A stretch of DNA of 35,000 nt from Nemertoderma westbladi (Eukaryota; Xenacoelomorpha; Nemertodermatida; Nemertodermatidae): assembly GCA_032718475.1 (NCBI GenBank), contig JAUCBJ010003412.1, forward strand, positions 1 to 35,000, given 5' to 3'. How positions within the stretch are numbered: position 1 is the first letter of the stretch; every line of letters begins with the position of its first letter. The notes under the pieces are model-generated. The model had not been told where the DNA came from, ran no database searches, and was given only the letters and a program-made list of their open reading frames with translations. The translations under genes and the position numbers were made by a program. Of this stretch, positions 18,725 to 27,619 are shown piece after piece.

Positions 18725-19650
18725 CTACTACTACTACTAGGATCGGTATGCTGCATTGCAGCTGCATTTTTAAGAATGCTGTGCCAGCTTGTCAACAAAA
18801 TTGCGCCACCACAAATCCCTATCACCCATGACAATAGCTAGATCATCCGCATCTTCAAGGCCAGTGTTCTTTAAGATGCGTCTCAAGAAAGTCATGGGCT
18901 GTCCACCATGCTTATTCACTCAATGAGGCTGCCAAAGCACAAGATTATGCACTGGCTGGTCCTCACAGCGAAAGCAATTTCCTGCAAAGTGGAGGCTACT
19001 TTGTTCTAGTGTCAAGCTTGGGGGAACCAATGAGACACCTCCAATGTTATATAGTGTATGGTTGGAGATATGTGCATTATTTTTATTATATTATATATAT
19101 ATTATATATTATATTATATATTATATTGACACAATGAACCCAGCGTAGCATTCTTGTGAATGTGCCATCCAGAGATTTGGAGTCCTCAGCAGTTAGAGCC
19201 CTGCATGGACTCCCATAGAGGAGTACTGGAACTACTGCTGCTCTAAATAATCATACATTAAGTTTCCAATGAATTCTATGTGACTTCCAAATCCTGGAAA
19301 GCCTATTCAAGGCTGCCCATGCCTTTCCCTTACATATTCGAAGATTCTCACCAGACTTTCGGATCCAAGATCCCAGATAACAGAAGTCGTCCACATGCTC
19401 AAGCATACCAACCTTTGAGCTTATGCTCATCTGGTCAAAAACTTGCTGAGGACTTTCAAAATTTACTGTCAAAATTTTGGTCTTTTTGGAGTTAATAAAA
19501 AGTCCAACACTAGAAGCAGCCTGTTATAATGAGCTGATTCTGAGAGTACTCCTGAGTCATCAGCAAAGTCTAGATCATTTAGGTACTTGGCAGCATTTCC
19601 TCGACTTCTGGAGCCAGTAGGTGGAGTTACCATCACCCCATCATGGGTTG
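18725..19650 (-). pseudogene. RTE-like LINE, palm to C-terminus (family B, copy 2)
   Basis: The longest family B copy. Minus-strand pieces: GVMVTPPTGSRSRG then AAKYLNDLDFADDSGVLSES (reverse transcriptase catalytic box FADD at 19567-19556), VDDFCYLGSWIRKSGENL, KAWAALNRLSRIWKS, a region matching FRAAVVPVLLYG, then the 3' UTR and (TAG)n tail at 18725-18740. It is interrupted by several stops and frame changes and by an AT-only insertion at about 19078-19132. The 5' side ends at a poly-G run. The fingers and endonuclease are missing. Confidence 0.82.
19078..19132. repeat. AT-only microsatellite inside the LINE
   Basis: About 55 bases of tatatta/tatat repeat inserted in family B copy 2, precisely where copies 1 and 3 read gtgcattgtacttgac without interruption. 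Confidence 0.8.
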
Positions 19651-19657
19651 AGGTTGA

Positions 19658-19681
19658 GGGGGGGGGGGGGGGGGGGGGGGG
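19658..19681. repeat. Poly-G homopolymer, 24 nt
   Basis: Uninterrupted G run between the LINE fragment and gttgagtttgg. The length is likely unreliable in any read-based assembly. Confidence 0.95.
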
Positions 19682-19689
19682 TTGAGTTT

Positions 19690-20215
19690 GGATAATGTTT
19701 ATTCATCTCTGATATATATGTTTTATTCATTAGACTTTCTTTCCTATTTATGCAATCAATAATTATTTCATTAGTGCTAGCACACATTAACTGTAAACGC
19801 ATTACATATAGCTTATATCCACTGTAGGCCATCAAAAAGGTGCTGGGCCATCAACCGTGAACCGATGCTTCTTCAGTAATGTATAATGTATTATAGTCCA
19901 TTAAGAACACTAATGGTTCTACAAAGGCATATAATATATTATTCAACATATTTTGTTACTTATCTGCATTCAAAGAAATCACCCGCTGCAGTAAATTAAT
20001 GGGATAAATCACCTTATATATTGCAGGGCCTCCTGATTCTGTTTATAAGGCCATACAAGTTCTTCACTAAGCCAAAGGAAATATAATTTAATTTTAATAA
20101 AATTTTAATAAAATTTATTCAAATTCATATTCTGGATTCAAACTTTCATACAACCATGCATGGAGGCCTACAGTAGAGTATATTATAGGTATGACTGTGT
20201 TGAGCTAAGTCGTCG
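19690..20215. other. Intergenic, no gene recognised
   Basis: AT-rich. A short direct repeat (ttttaataaaattttaataaaa, about 20091-20115) is the only structure noted. Confidence 0.45.
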
Positions 20216-20224
20216 TCATTTCTC

Positions 20225-20312
20225 TTACATTAATGTGTCCAAACAGTCTTGTACAACACAAGGATCGAACCTGAGCAGAGCTAAGCTGTGACACTTACAC
20301 CACTGGGACCAA
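20225..20312 (-). mobile_element. tRNA-derived SINE head (minus strand)
   Basis: On the minus strand ggtcccagtggtgtaagtgt (box A-like, from 20310) is followed by caggttcgatcc (box B, 20273-20262). It resembles a tRNA promoter region, but the acceptor and anticodon arms do not pair well, so it is a SINE remnant. It lies about 330 bp upstream of the receptor gene. Confidence 0.5.
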
Positions 20313-20639
20313 ACAATTCTGTCCTGACCAGTGATTGAATCTGGAGCCTCTTTTTTGGACCCCATAGTGTCCCCTCTACTCCTTGTGGCTATTAATTTAA
20401 GGCTCCACTAAACGTAAGTACTTAGAGACCAGTTAGTAGTCATAGTAATCTAATAAATTATACTTTTATTTAATGTAATTATAATTTAATTATTTTATGT
20501 TTATTATTAATTTATTTTATGTGATTTGATTATACTTTTCTACAACAATTAAATATAATGAATTCCATTCAACGATAATGAGATAAATTCATTTATTTAG
20601 TCTTTGAATAATACTTTCTTCAACAACCCATTGGACATA

Positions 20640-21884
20640 ATGACAACGCAATCACTGCTAGTGTGCATTGGTTTTGTTACATGTTTGACGTCAGCTGGTG
20701 AGATGACTGATACAACCAACATGGGTCTACAACCTCATAATATCGCCAATATTCCCCGTAGTGCATACCACGATCGTTACAAAAAGATACTAAAAGACAT
20801 CAATTATGACCTATACTTGAACGAAGGAGAACAATTCGACGAATTTAATGAAGTATTTGAAAGAATTCTCACGCCATATATTTGTACCTTCGTCGCAGTT
20901 GGTGTAATCGGACATGCCATTACCATAGCAACAGTTCTACTTGAGAAGTCGTTTAACACGTTGTTTTACAAAATGTTAATTGTTGATGCCATTCTGGAGA
21001 CATTATGTTGTATTGGGAGGTTACTGCTACGTGGGGAAACTCTCTCATGGTGGGTGAAAACTACCCCAGATTATGAAATAATCGATGGAGTGTCTTATCT
21101 AGTTTACAAATCTTCTAATGTGTTGTACTGGATATTTCAATTGTGTTGGCCTTTGCTCGTTTGGGTATTTCCCTTTGTTGCACAACTGTTATCTTTAATT
21201 ATGGGTCTAGAACGGATTGCTGCCTTGTATTTTCCATTATGGTATAAAAATACCAAAGCGAAAAATCCCAAAATGATTTATATAGTTTTAATCATTGTGG
21301 TTGTTTACTGCGCTGCTCTCTGTTGGCAAGAAATGATTGCTTTTAAAGGTGAAATTCATATGGTTGATGGTGTTTCTGAATATTGGGCAATTGATAATTA
21401 TTGGTTAAACAATAATGAGCACATAAACACAGCTCATCATATTATGGGATATATTTTACCATTTATTTTACTCACCCAACTTATAGCTGTACTTATTATA
21501 GATGTTCTAATGATAACAAAGTTTTACAATGTGGCAAGGTTAAGCCCTCAATCACCGTCACTGTTAAAGATGTGCAATGCAATAAAACTTCTTATGATAA
21601 CTGGTACTTTATCTCTTATTCACATAGTTTCTTTTATAGTATTTGTTATAGAAGCTTTTAACTTGTACCATTTGCACAGTAATTTAACAACAATGTCCAG
21701 CACAGCAGACATTACTTACTTCATAAAGTATGAGCGGTTCTTGAACAGAACATCCTATGTTCAAGACATGGTGTTTATTGTTTATTCTCTTAACTTTTAT
21801 CTTATGTACGCTATAGTTGTAAGCTTCCGAGAAGCTGTGAATACTAATATATTTAGGTGTAAACCTATCAAGATAGAGAAATAG
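20640..21884 (+). CDS. Seven-transmembrane receptor, rhodopsin-like (class A), single exon
   Basis: Intact 414-residue protein. The start is the ATG at 20640 (A at -3); a TAG lies in frame at 20598 and the intervening extension lacks ATG. From this ATG the protein begins with a hydrophobic signal-peptide-like stretch (SLLVCIGFVTCLTSAG), then a ~60-residue extracellular domain. Predicted helices: TM1 ~80-102, TM2 ~109-131 (LIVDAI, the usual Asp), TM3 ~170-196 ending LERIAALYFPLWY (E-R at 191-192 in the E/DRY position), TM4 ~212-231, TM5 ~267-294 (with Pro), TM6 ~313-340, TM7 ~374-396 with NFYLMY where NPxxY is usual, then a helix 8-like SFREAVNTNIFRC with a possible palmitoylated Cys. N-glycosylation sites NLT and NRT lie in the third outer loop. 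No Cys is present in the second outer loop, so the canonical disulphide is absent. The ligand is unknown; a lineage-specific orphan (peptide or sensory) receptor fits. AATAAA lies at 22034-22039. Confidence 0.85.
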   Translation: MTTQSLLVCIGFVTCLTSAGEMTDTTNMGLQPHNIANIPRSAYHDRYKKILKDINYDLYLNEGEQFDEFNEVFERILTPYICTFVAVGVIGHAITIATVLLEKSFNTLFYKMLIVDAILETLCCIGRLLLRGETLSWWVKTTPDYEIIDGVSYLVYKSSNVLYWIFQLCWPLLVWVFPFVAQLLSLIMGLERIAALYFPLWYKNTKAKNPKMIYIVLIIVVVYCAALCWQEMIAFKGEIHMVDGVSEYWAIDNYWLNNNEHINTAHHIMGYILPFILLTQLIAVLIIDVLMITKFYNVARLSPQSPSLLKMCNAIKLLMITGTLSLIHIVSFIVFVIEAFNLYHLHSNLTTMSSTADITYFIKYERFLNRTSYVQDMVFIVYSLNFYLMYAIVVSFREAVNTNIFRCKPIKIEK

Positions 21885-22315
21885 AAATGTATCTAATTCA
21901 TGGTGGTAGTTGAGTGCAAATATAATACCAGCATAGTAGTAGGCTTTATTTATTTCTTGTCCAGGTGTTCCCTATGTACCAAGCCAACGTAATTGTGTGA
22001 GGTCAATAACTAAGCTTGAGGGGTGAAATGATAAATAAAATATTTTATTCAACAATTGAAACATTATTTTCCTTTGTCAGTTTCTACATCATGATATATA
22101 AAAACTTCAGTGAGTGATCTAAATAATCGCCAGAGAGTTGACATTTTATATAGACCCCCCAGATATTTTTAAAGTTCTCATTGATGACCTATTCACAGTA
22201 ACAGCATCATTTACCTTGTTGTCAGTTGTTATTTAACCTTGCTCCTTATTCAACTACAAAAGATACAACACTCCAAATGCAAAGTAAATTGTATTAAATA
22301 ATGATAACCAGAAGT
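21885..22315 (+). other. Receptor 3' flank with polyadenylation signal
   Basis: AATAAA at 22034-22039, about 150 bases after the stop codon, is the likely polyadenylation signal of the receptor gene. No other gene is visible. Confidence 0.5.
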
Positions 22316-22317
22316 TT

Positions 22318-22375
22318 GAAACCTAGGTACCGGGTTCGAGCCCCAATAGGGCTGGTTGATATTTTTCGCTTTGGA
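22318..22375 (+). mobile_element. tRNA-derived SINE remnant (box B half)
   Basis: cctaggtaccgggttcgagc at 22321-22340 carries a good box B (gggttcgagcccc) and is followed by gctggttgatatttttcgct. This parallels the order box B / gctgtagatatttcgca in the fuller SINE at 29933. Box A is not recognisable. Confidence 0.5.
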
Positions 22376-24005
22376 GAGCATTATATCATATTGTCTTATT
22401 TACATTTTACATTTAATACACCGCGTCACTCACCCCACAACAATTCACTTATTATTATTAAGTAAATTGTATGGTCTTTAGTTACCCATTCACACATTAC
22501 AAACATACGAAGGGTGGTGTGAGTAAATTTGCCAGGTTGACGTTATTCGGAAATTCTTCAACGATTTTTGTGCATGTCCTTCCTTAGCTTATAATATCTA
22601 CCTCACTGTCTTAGTCAATCTCAATCAGATCTGGTCCAGGGGCCCTGCTGTCGGTAAATCCAGTTGAGAGTTTGGTATGGTTACCAGAGGAGTGTCAATG
22701 GAATTACTAGATTTGTGGCTACGTTATATAATTATTATTATTATTAATTATTATCTTTGTTCCAGGCTTAATATAGCAGCCCATAAAAATTCCAGTAAAA
22801 TTATATATTGAGTGGCACAGTGACAAATAAAGTTAGCAATAAATAAAGATCGGTTATTAATAGGTTAAGTAGTTATGTTAGAAAAAGGGGCCCCGAGCAG
22901 GATAAAGAACAATAATATATAAAAATAGTACAATAAATAAATAATTATGTAACATAGAGTATAAGAGTTATCTCATGCGATGCAACAGGGACTCCAACGC
23001 ACTGTGGTGGATATGAACGAGTTTTGGAAGATTCAGAGCTCCACACAGGACACACTACTGTCATACTAAAATCCAAATGACTTTCTAATTATATTGTTTT
23101 AACATACCCGTAATCGACTATACATTGTAAGAGAATAATTTTGCCTTGCCCATAAAGAATTACAGTATATCTGGGTGCAGAAAGAACGGAACAGTTTTAT
23201 TTTAACAGTTTTCGAACAGAAACTAAACTTAAGAATGAGGAAGTTACCTCTCTTATATAAACTGGACAGCTGATTGAGTATGTCCTTATCATCCGTGGTC
23301 TGTGGTGAAATATGTGGCCTAAATATTTATACTTACTTACAGTTTAAAGGTTTACCGTTAATGCTGAACATACCTACCAAGCTTGATTTACATGTATTTT
23401 TATTAAAATACATGACTGGAGTTTGTGAAAATTCATTAGAATTTCATCATAATTTTTGAATTGTTGGAGAGCTGGTTAACCATGCTTATTGCGGCTCTAT
23501 ATGTTTGAATGTTTTTTAAAAATTGGTCAAACCGTACATAAACATATTACAAAAATGGATCTGAAGAAAATTAGTAAAAAAATTGTCGGATTGAAACTAA
23601 TTTGCACATTTCGTGGTGCTAAAAAATTTCATTCCATGCATATAACATGTAAATACACTTTTGTATTCAATACAACCACGCTGATTCCTAATCCGTTGTC
23701 TTATTTTTTTCACTGCAATTCAAGTTTTTCCGCAATTGCAAAATCAATTTTTTCGTATTTTACTACTTGCACTTTTTATGCTAAAGTGGTGCTTCTTAAA
23801 AAAAGTCAAAAAATTCCGAATTCTGACATAGAATTATACACAATCTTGTTATAAATGTGTTCAACGTTCAAAAAAACCCAAGATCACCAATATATACGGC
23901 ATTGGATATAAGTTAACTGAAACAAGTAGTTTATTTGAAAATTATATATTTGAAAAGTTCTAGTAGGGGATATTTTCATTTTCGAGCCATTTTGGTTAGT
24001 TACTA
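22376..24005. other. Intergenic, no gene recognised
   Basis: AT-rich. An open stretch at 23489-23854 starts with TTG and is Lys/Phe/Ile-rich without motifs. (ATT)n lies at 22728-22750. Confidence 0.45.
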
Positions 24006-24010
24006 TTAGA

Positions 24011-24290
24011 TTTTTAATGGCAGCCATGGTCCAATACTATTACCGATACTGGGGGCAGTGTCAGCCCTGGGCCACGAGGAGGTATTTTATTTTTTTTTAC
24101 TATTTGTTTTTTTAATGGCAGCCATGGGCCATCTGTTATCTGATTATGGGGTGATGGCAGCCCTGGGCCACGTGGGGTATTTTTTTTTTTTTACTGTTAG
24201 TTTTTTTTAATGGCAGCCATGGTCCAATACTATTACTGATTCTGGGGGCAGTGTCAGCCAGAGTTTTATAGTGGTAGCCATGGGCCACCA
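24011..24290. repeat. ~96-bp tandem repeat, three copies
   Basis: Copies start at 24011, 24109 and 24204 with tttttaatggcagccatggt or a variant. Each continues (tccaatac...gggggcagtg) tcagccctgggccac and a T-rich spacer. The third copy is degenerate at its end. Confidence 0.85.
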
Positions 24291-24494
24291 TACTCCTGGT
24301 ATTTGGTCCGCACTATGAGATTTTTAATTACCCGCGATATTAGATTTTTAAACACCAACCCCAAAACATTCCAAGCCACATTTTTTTGATTTGGCCCCCA
24401 AAGAAACCCTTTTCCCGGGGGAACTTCCCCCAGAACAAACACAATAATGCTGCTAAATGAATTAGAAATAAGTGATTGCCTATATATATATATA

Positions 24495-24580
24495 TACTAC
24501 TGGTATTTGGTCCGGCCTAATGCTTTTCAATGTAAAATTTGTACTGGAAGCCTATAGGAGCGGACCAACTATCGGTAGTA
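24495..24580. mobile_element. Candidate ~86-bp MITE
   Basis: tactactggtatttggtccg (24495-24514) and cggaccaactatcggtagta (24561-24580) are inverted with 16 of 20 positions matching. TA dinucleotides flank both ends. Confidence 0.5.
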
Positions 24581-24597
24581 TAATATACATACTCCTG

Positions 24598-24667
24598 GTA
24601 TTTGGTCCAGTCTTAAGCAATCAGTTGGTTGAAAGTCATAATGATTGCACTGTAATGGACCAAATAC
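24598..24667. mobile_element. Candidate 70-bp TIR element
   Basis: gtatttggtcca (24598-24609) and tggaccaaatac (24656-24667) are exact inverted copies with a 46-base interior. Confidence 0.5.
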
Positions 24668-25004
24668 TTTTCGTGTTTCAATACGGCTTCATTAATTGAT
24701 TTCATTCATCGGTGTGTTGAGGTAATCAGATGTGGTATTGGCAGATTGGAAGACCAAAGAGCTGGCCTTGAAGTACTGTAGGTACAGTTCATCTGGCACT
24801 AGCTAGTCATGTTCAGTACTACTAATTTTTAGCTGGATCAAATCATTAATTACGGTACAGTTCCTGAGAGTTAGAATATGTGGACGAGATTACTTACAGT
24901 AAGTGTACAAGCACGTAGTCTTTGCTGTAAGGTCAGAAGGTTTAATAACATTGCCACCCCTAGACCCCCCGAAAAAGTATTTGGTCCGCGGACCAAATAC
25001 CAGT

Positions 25005-25925
25005 ATATGGCCGACTTTCTGACTTTGGAGATACCGCGATACCGGCACACCGGTTCTGCTTCTGCTAGGGCAGTACCGGTCTGACGGTCAGGCGGTGCTG
25101 TAGATGATACGTCGACACTATCTGTCTATCCAGCCAGGCTGCAAATGAAGTCCAAAAATCGCAACGCGTTTTCGGGTTGTGCGCGTATTTGAAATGGTGC
25201 GCGGTAAAAGTGCGCGCAATTGAAATAAAAGTGCACGAAATTATGTAAAAGACAACAAAAGTGCGCAGTAATCTGTGCAAAATATCAAAAGTCATAAAAG
25301 TGCGTGGAGAGGCAGATGAGGTGTAAAAAGGTTTACATGCATGCAACTGTGCAAAGTGAGAAAAATAATTTGCCACAAAAACATATTTTTTTGTGAAAAT
25401 GTTGTGTGCGCGTTTTTTTCGAATATCTGAATATTGCGCGGCTGAAAAATTGTGCGCAGGCATTGTCTTTTGGAATAAAACAACGCACCTACTGTCACTG
25501 TACTTTTTGCATTTGTCTTTAAGGTTTTCCGTCACTGTATCCTTATTTTCATTTCACCCACCCACTACTTTCGTTCGTTTAAGAACGAACGTTTACGAAC
25601 CAAGTTCTTTCCAAACAAATGCCAATTTACCATGAATACTTATTAATGGCACACGCTGTACCCCTGTACCTGATGATTTAGTTTAACATGCAAGTAATAA
25701 TAATTATTAAAACCATATAATGTTTAATACATTAAAATATCCAAATCCATAAAACCCCATAATTTTTTATTTATTATTATTTACTTTTTATATTTTGGTA
25801 TCTTATTATTACTTTCTATGGAACATAAGTTTGTTGAATATATCTAATACGACTGTATGATATCATGCAGTATTTAAATGAATACATGTATTTTGTAGCT
25901 GTAGGTACCATCAACTAAGACAGGA
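25005..25925. other. Intergenic; gtgcgc-rich stretch at 25170-25470
   Basis: The word aaaagtgcgc or a one-base variant recurs at about 25206, 25230, 25258 and 25299, with further gtgcgc/gcgcgt words to 25460. An 8-bp stem hairpin lies at 25572-25591 (cgttcgtt / aacgaacg). The 156-codon minus frame across this region has no domain. Confidence 0.45.
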
Positions 25926-25926
25926 T

Positions 25927-25939
25927 GGGGGGGGGGGGG
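25927..25939. repeat. Poly-G run, 13 nt
   Basis: Uninterrupted G run in caggat(G)13atcctg; the flanks aggat and atcct are complementary, so the run is the loop of a short inverted repeat. Confidence 0.9.
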
Positions 25940-25982
25940 ATCCTGCAGTAATGTGGGATATGTTTCATTACATACATATTTC

Positions 25983-26113
25983 ATTCATTACACATTACAT
26001 ACAGTATACTATATGCAGGTGCAGTATTACTCTATTATATATAACATAATAAACTAAAGGTACTGTACAGTATGTAACTGCATATAGTATAGTGTATGTA
26101 ATGTGTAATGAAT
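25983..26113. repeat. 36-bp inverted repeat with 59-bp loop
   Basis: 25983-26018 (attcattacacattacatac ... atatgcag) and 26078-26113 are reverse complements with 35 of 36 matches. No coding sequence lies within. It is MITE-like or capable of cruciform/hairpin RNA formation. Confidence 0.9.
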
Positions 26114-27045
26114 ATACAAATTCCAGAACTTTAATTTAATAGACCTCATGGCCGAAATCAAGATGGTGTTGAAGCCAGAATACAAAAAAACGGAAAACAT
26201 AGAACAGTTGTTGATAACTGCCTGGTATAGGAATGATTCTTGAATATACTGTCTCTGTATGTCCCTTGTGTGACAATGCAAACGCATCTCATGCTGCACG
26301 AAGGCCCACAACGTGTTTTGGTTTAATTGTAGGCCATGTGTGTATATGTGCTTTAATAAAATGCATTTCCTATGCAATAAATGTATGAATCGTTTCAACT
26401 ATCGTTATTTCTTCATTGATACCTCTTAAAATCTGCAGAATTTTCTTTAATTTTTTTAAATTTATTTACATTTTAGCGGCATAGTTAGTTAAATTAAACA
26501 CTCTTTAAATTAAATTAAATTTAAAATCATAGTATCTCATTAGGTTCCAAATAGCCAAATTAATCTAAATTACATCAGATATTCCACCAATCAAAACATT
26601 CCACCTCTAAGTAAGCCGCGTCAGTATAGAGGACTTCCACGACTTCTTTTACTGTATTTATATTTAACATTATAAATATCTTAATATTTAAGGTTTCATA
26701 GTTATATCATTGGTCGCTAATATATTATATACACTTTTTTCTTAATATTGCCCTGCTTTACTCTTAGAACTCGTTGTCTTGCCGATCAATACGTGTAATT
26801 TAACCCTTTCCCGACCAGGGATCTAAAATTTAGTGCCCGCCAGTGCTCCAACATTTTAGAAAAAAATATTATTGTAATTTAGCTGTGCATAACTTCGGTT
26901 GTGGTGGTCCTACGAACTCAGTTTTTAGTTTTTTAGAATCAACATAGAATTGTGAACATTAATATTATAATTAATAACAAATTAATTCACAGCTTGTGAG
27001 TTTGGTAATTACCTCTTTAATTATCTCTAATTATCTCTTATTGTA
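26114..27045. other. Intergenic; possible piggyBac-like terminus near 26801
   Basis: AT-rich with no gene. ttaaccctttcccgacc at 26800-26816 resembles the TTAA-CCCTTT start common among piggyBac-type elements, but no matching right end was found, so it is not called as an element. Confidence 0.35.
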
Positions 27046-27049
27046 TTGC

Positions 27050-27235
27050 CATACCACCATACCTAAAGGTGGCAGCGATTACTAGCACCACCGTGCTACA
27101 CGCTGTCTCCATCCGTCTAAATTAATAAAATTATCAATTTGTAACAATTTAAGTATTCCCATTGTATATGTATGTATTGATATTATTGGAAATATTATTG
27201 GAAAATAAACTGAATTGAATTGAAATTGAAATTGC
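27050..27235 (+). mobile_element. Possible LINE 3' end with (TTGAA)n tail
   Basis: aaataaactgaattgaattg at 27203-27222, continuing gaaattgaaattg, resembles the aataaa-(TTGAA)n tails of CR1/L2/Jockey-type LINEs. No coding sequence is attached; the call rests on the tail alone. Confidence 0.3.
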
Positions 27236-27361
27236 GGTCACATCAAAAGTCCCCCAAATTTGAAATCTACACTTAATTTTGGCTAAGATATACCCCTGCA
27301 AATACTTGTATTTAGGAAAATGTACACTTTGTCCCAACCCTAATGTAACAGGGAGATTTTT

Positions 27362-27616
27362 ATGTTTTATACCAGTCAGCCCGGTGCAGCTTTGAAGAGC
27401 CGGCGGAAGAATTTTCACCTGGCGCAGCATTTTGCATTGCACGCAGCCAGCGCAGGATTTTTGGGCGTGGGCTTGCACAGAGCCGGTGCAGGATTTTCTG
27501 CACCCGGTGTGGTTTTGCTCAAAGCTGGCGCAGGATTTTTTGCACCCGGCGTGGTTTTGCTCAGAGCCGGCGCAGGATTTTTGGCACCCGGCGCTGCGTT
27601 CGGCGCAGGAAAATAA
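27362..27616 (+). CDS. Small repetitive reading frame over a GC-rich 42-bp minisatellite (doubtful gene)
   Basis: 84 codons with a true ATG. From codon ~40 it consists of 14-residue repeats (AGAGFSAPGVVLLK, AGAGFFAPGVVLLR, AGAGFLAPGAAFGA) because the underlying minisatellite period is 42 bp. The GC-rich island is unlike its AT-rich surroundings. There is no signal peptide and no homology that I recognise. It could be a by-product of a non-coding repeat; an expressed elastin/silk-like low-complexity peptide is the alternative. A second frame (+1) is also open. Confidence 0.2.
   Translation: MFYTSQPGAALKSRRKNFHLAQHFALHAASAGFLGVGLHRAGAGFSAPGVVLLKAGAGFFAPGVVLLRAGAGFLAPGAAFGAGK
27425..27610. repeat. 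42-bp GC-rich minisatellite
   Basis: Units start at 27481, 27523 and 27565 (agccggcgcaggatttt...gcacccggcgtggttttgctc), with a degenerate unit upstream from about 27435 and a partial one after 27600. Confidence 0.85.
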
Positions 27617-27619
27617 AAC

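Larger units (their letters stand above)
24296..25003. mobile_element. Cluster of short TIR (MITE-like) elements around the word GGTATTTGGTCCG
   Basis: Outer 15-base ends ctggtatttggtccg (24296-24310) and its exact complement cggaccaaataccag (24989-25003) could bound one ~708-bp element. Inside lie two smaller TIR pairs (see separate entries) and a perfect 24-bp palindrome at 24977-25000 that joins two ends head-to-head. No transposase is encoded. The superfamily is unknown; TA-flanked ends are compatible with Tc1/mariner-type mobilisation. Confidence 0.55.

Noticed and set aside
18337-18834. 165-codon minus-strand frame as one protein
   Set aside because: It reads through from the family B LINE 3' end into a different LINE fragment across their junction, so it is not a single gene.
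23489-23854. 121-codon plus-strand frame
   Set aside because: TTG start, low-complexity Lys/Phe/Ile composition, no motifs, AT-rich context.
25065-25535. 156-codon minus-strand frame
   Set aside because: Runs through the gtgcgc-word cluster and part of the TIR cluster flank; no domain or signal features.
26800-26820. piggyBac element
   Set aside because: Only one TTAA-CCCTTT-like word was found, with no inverted partner and no transposase.
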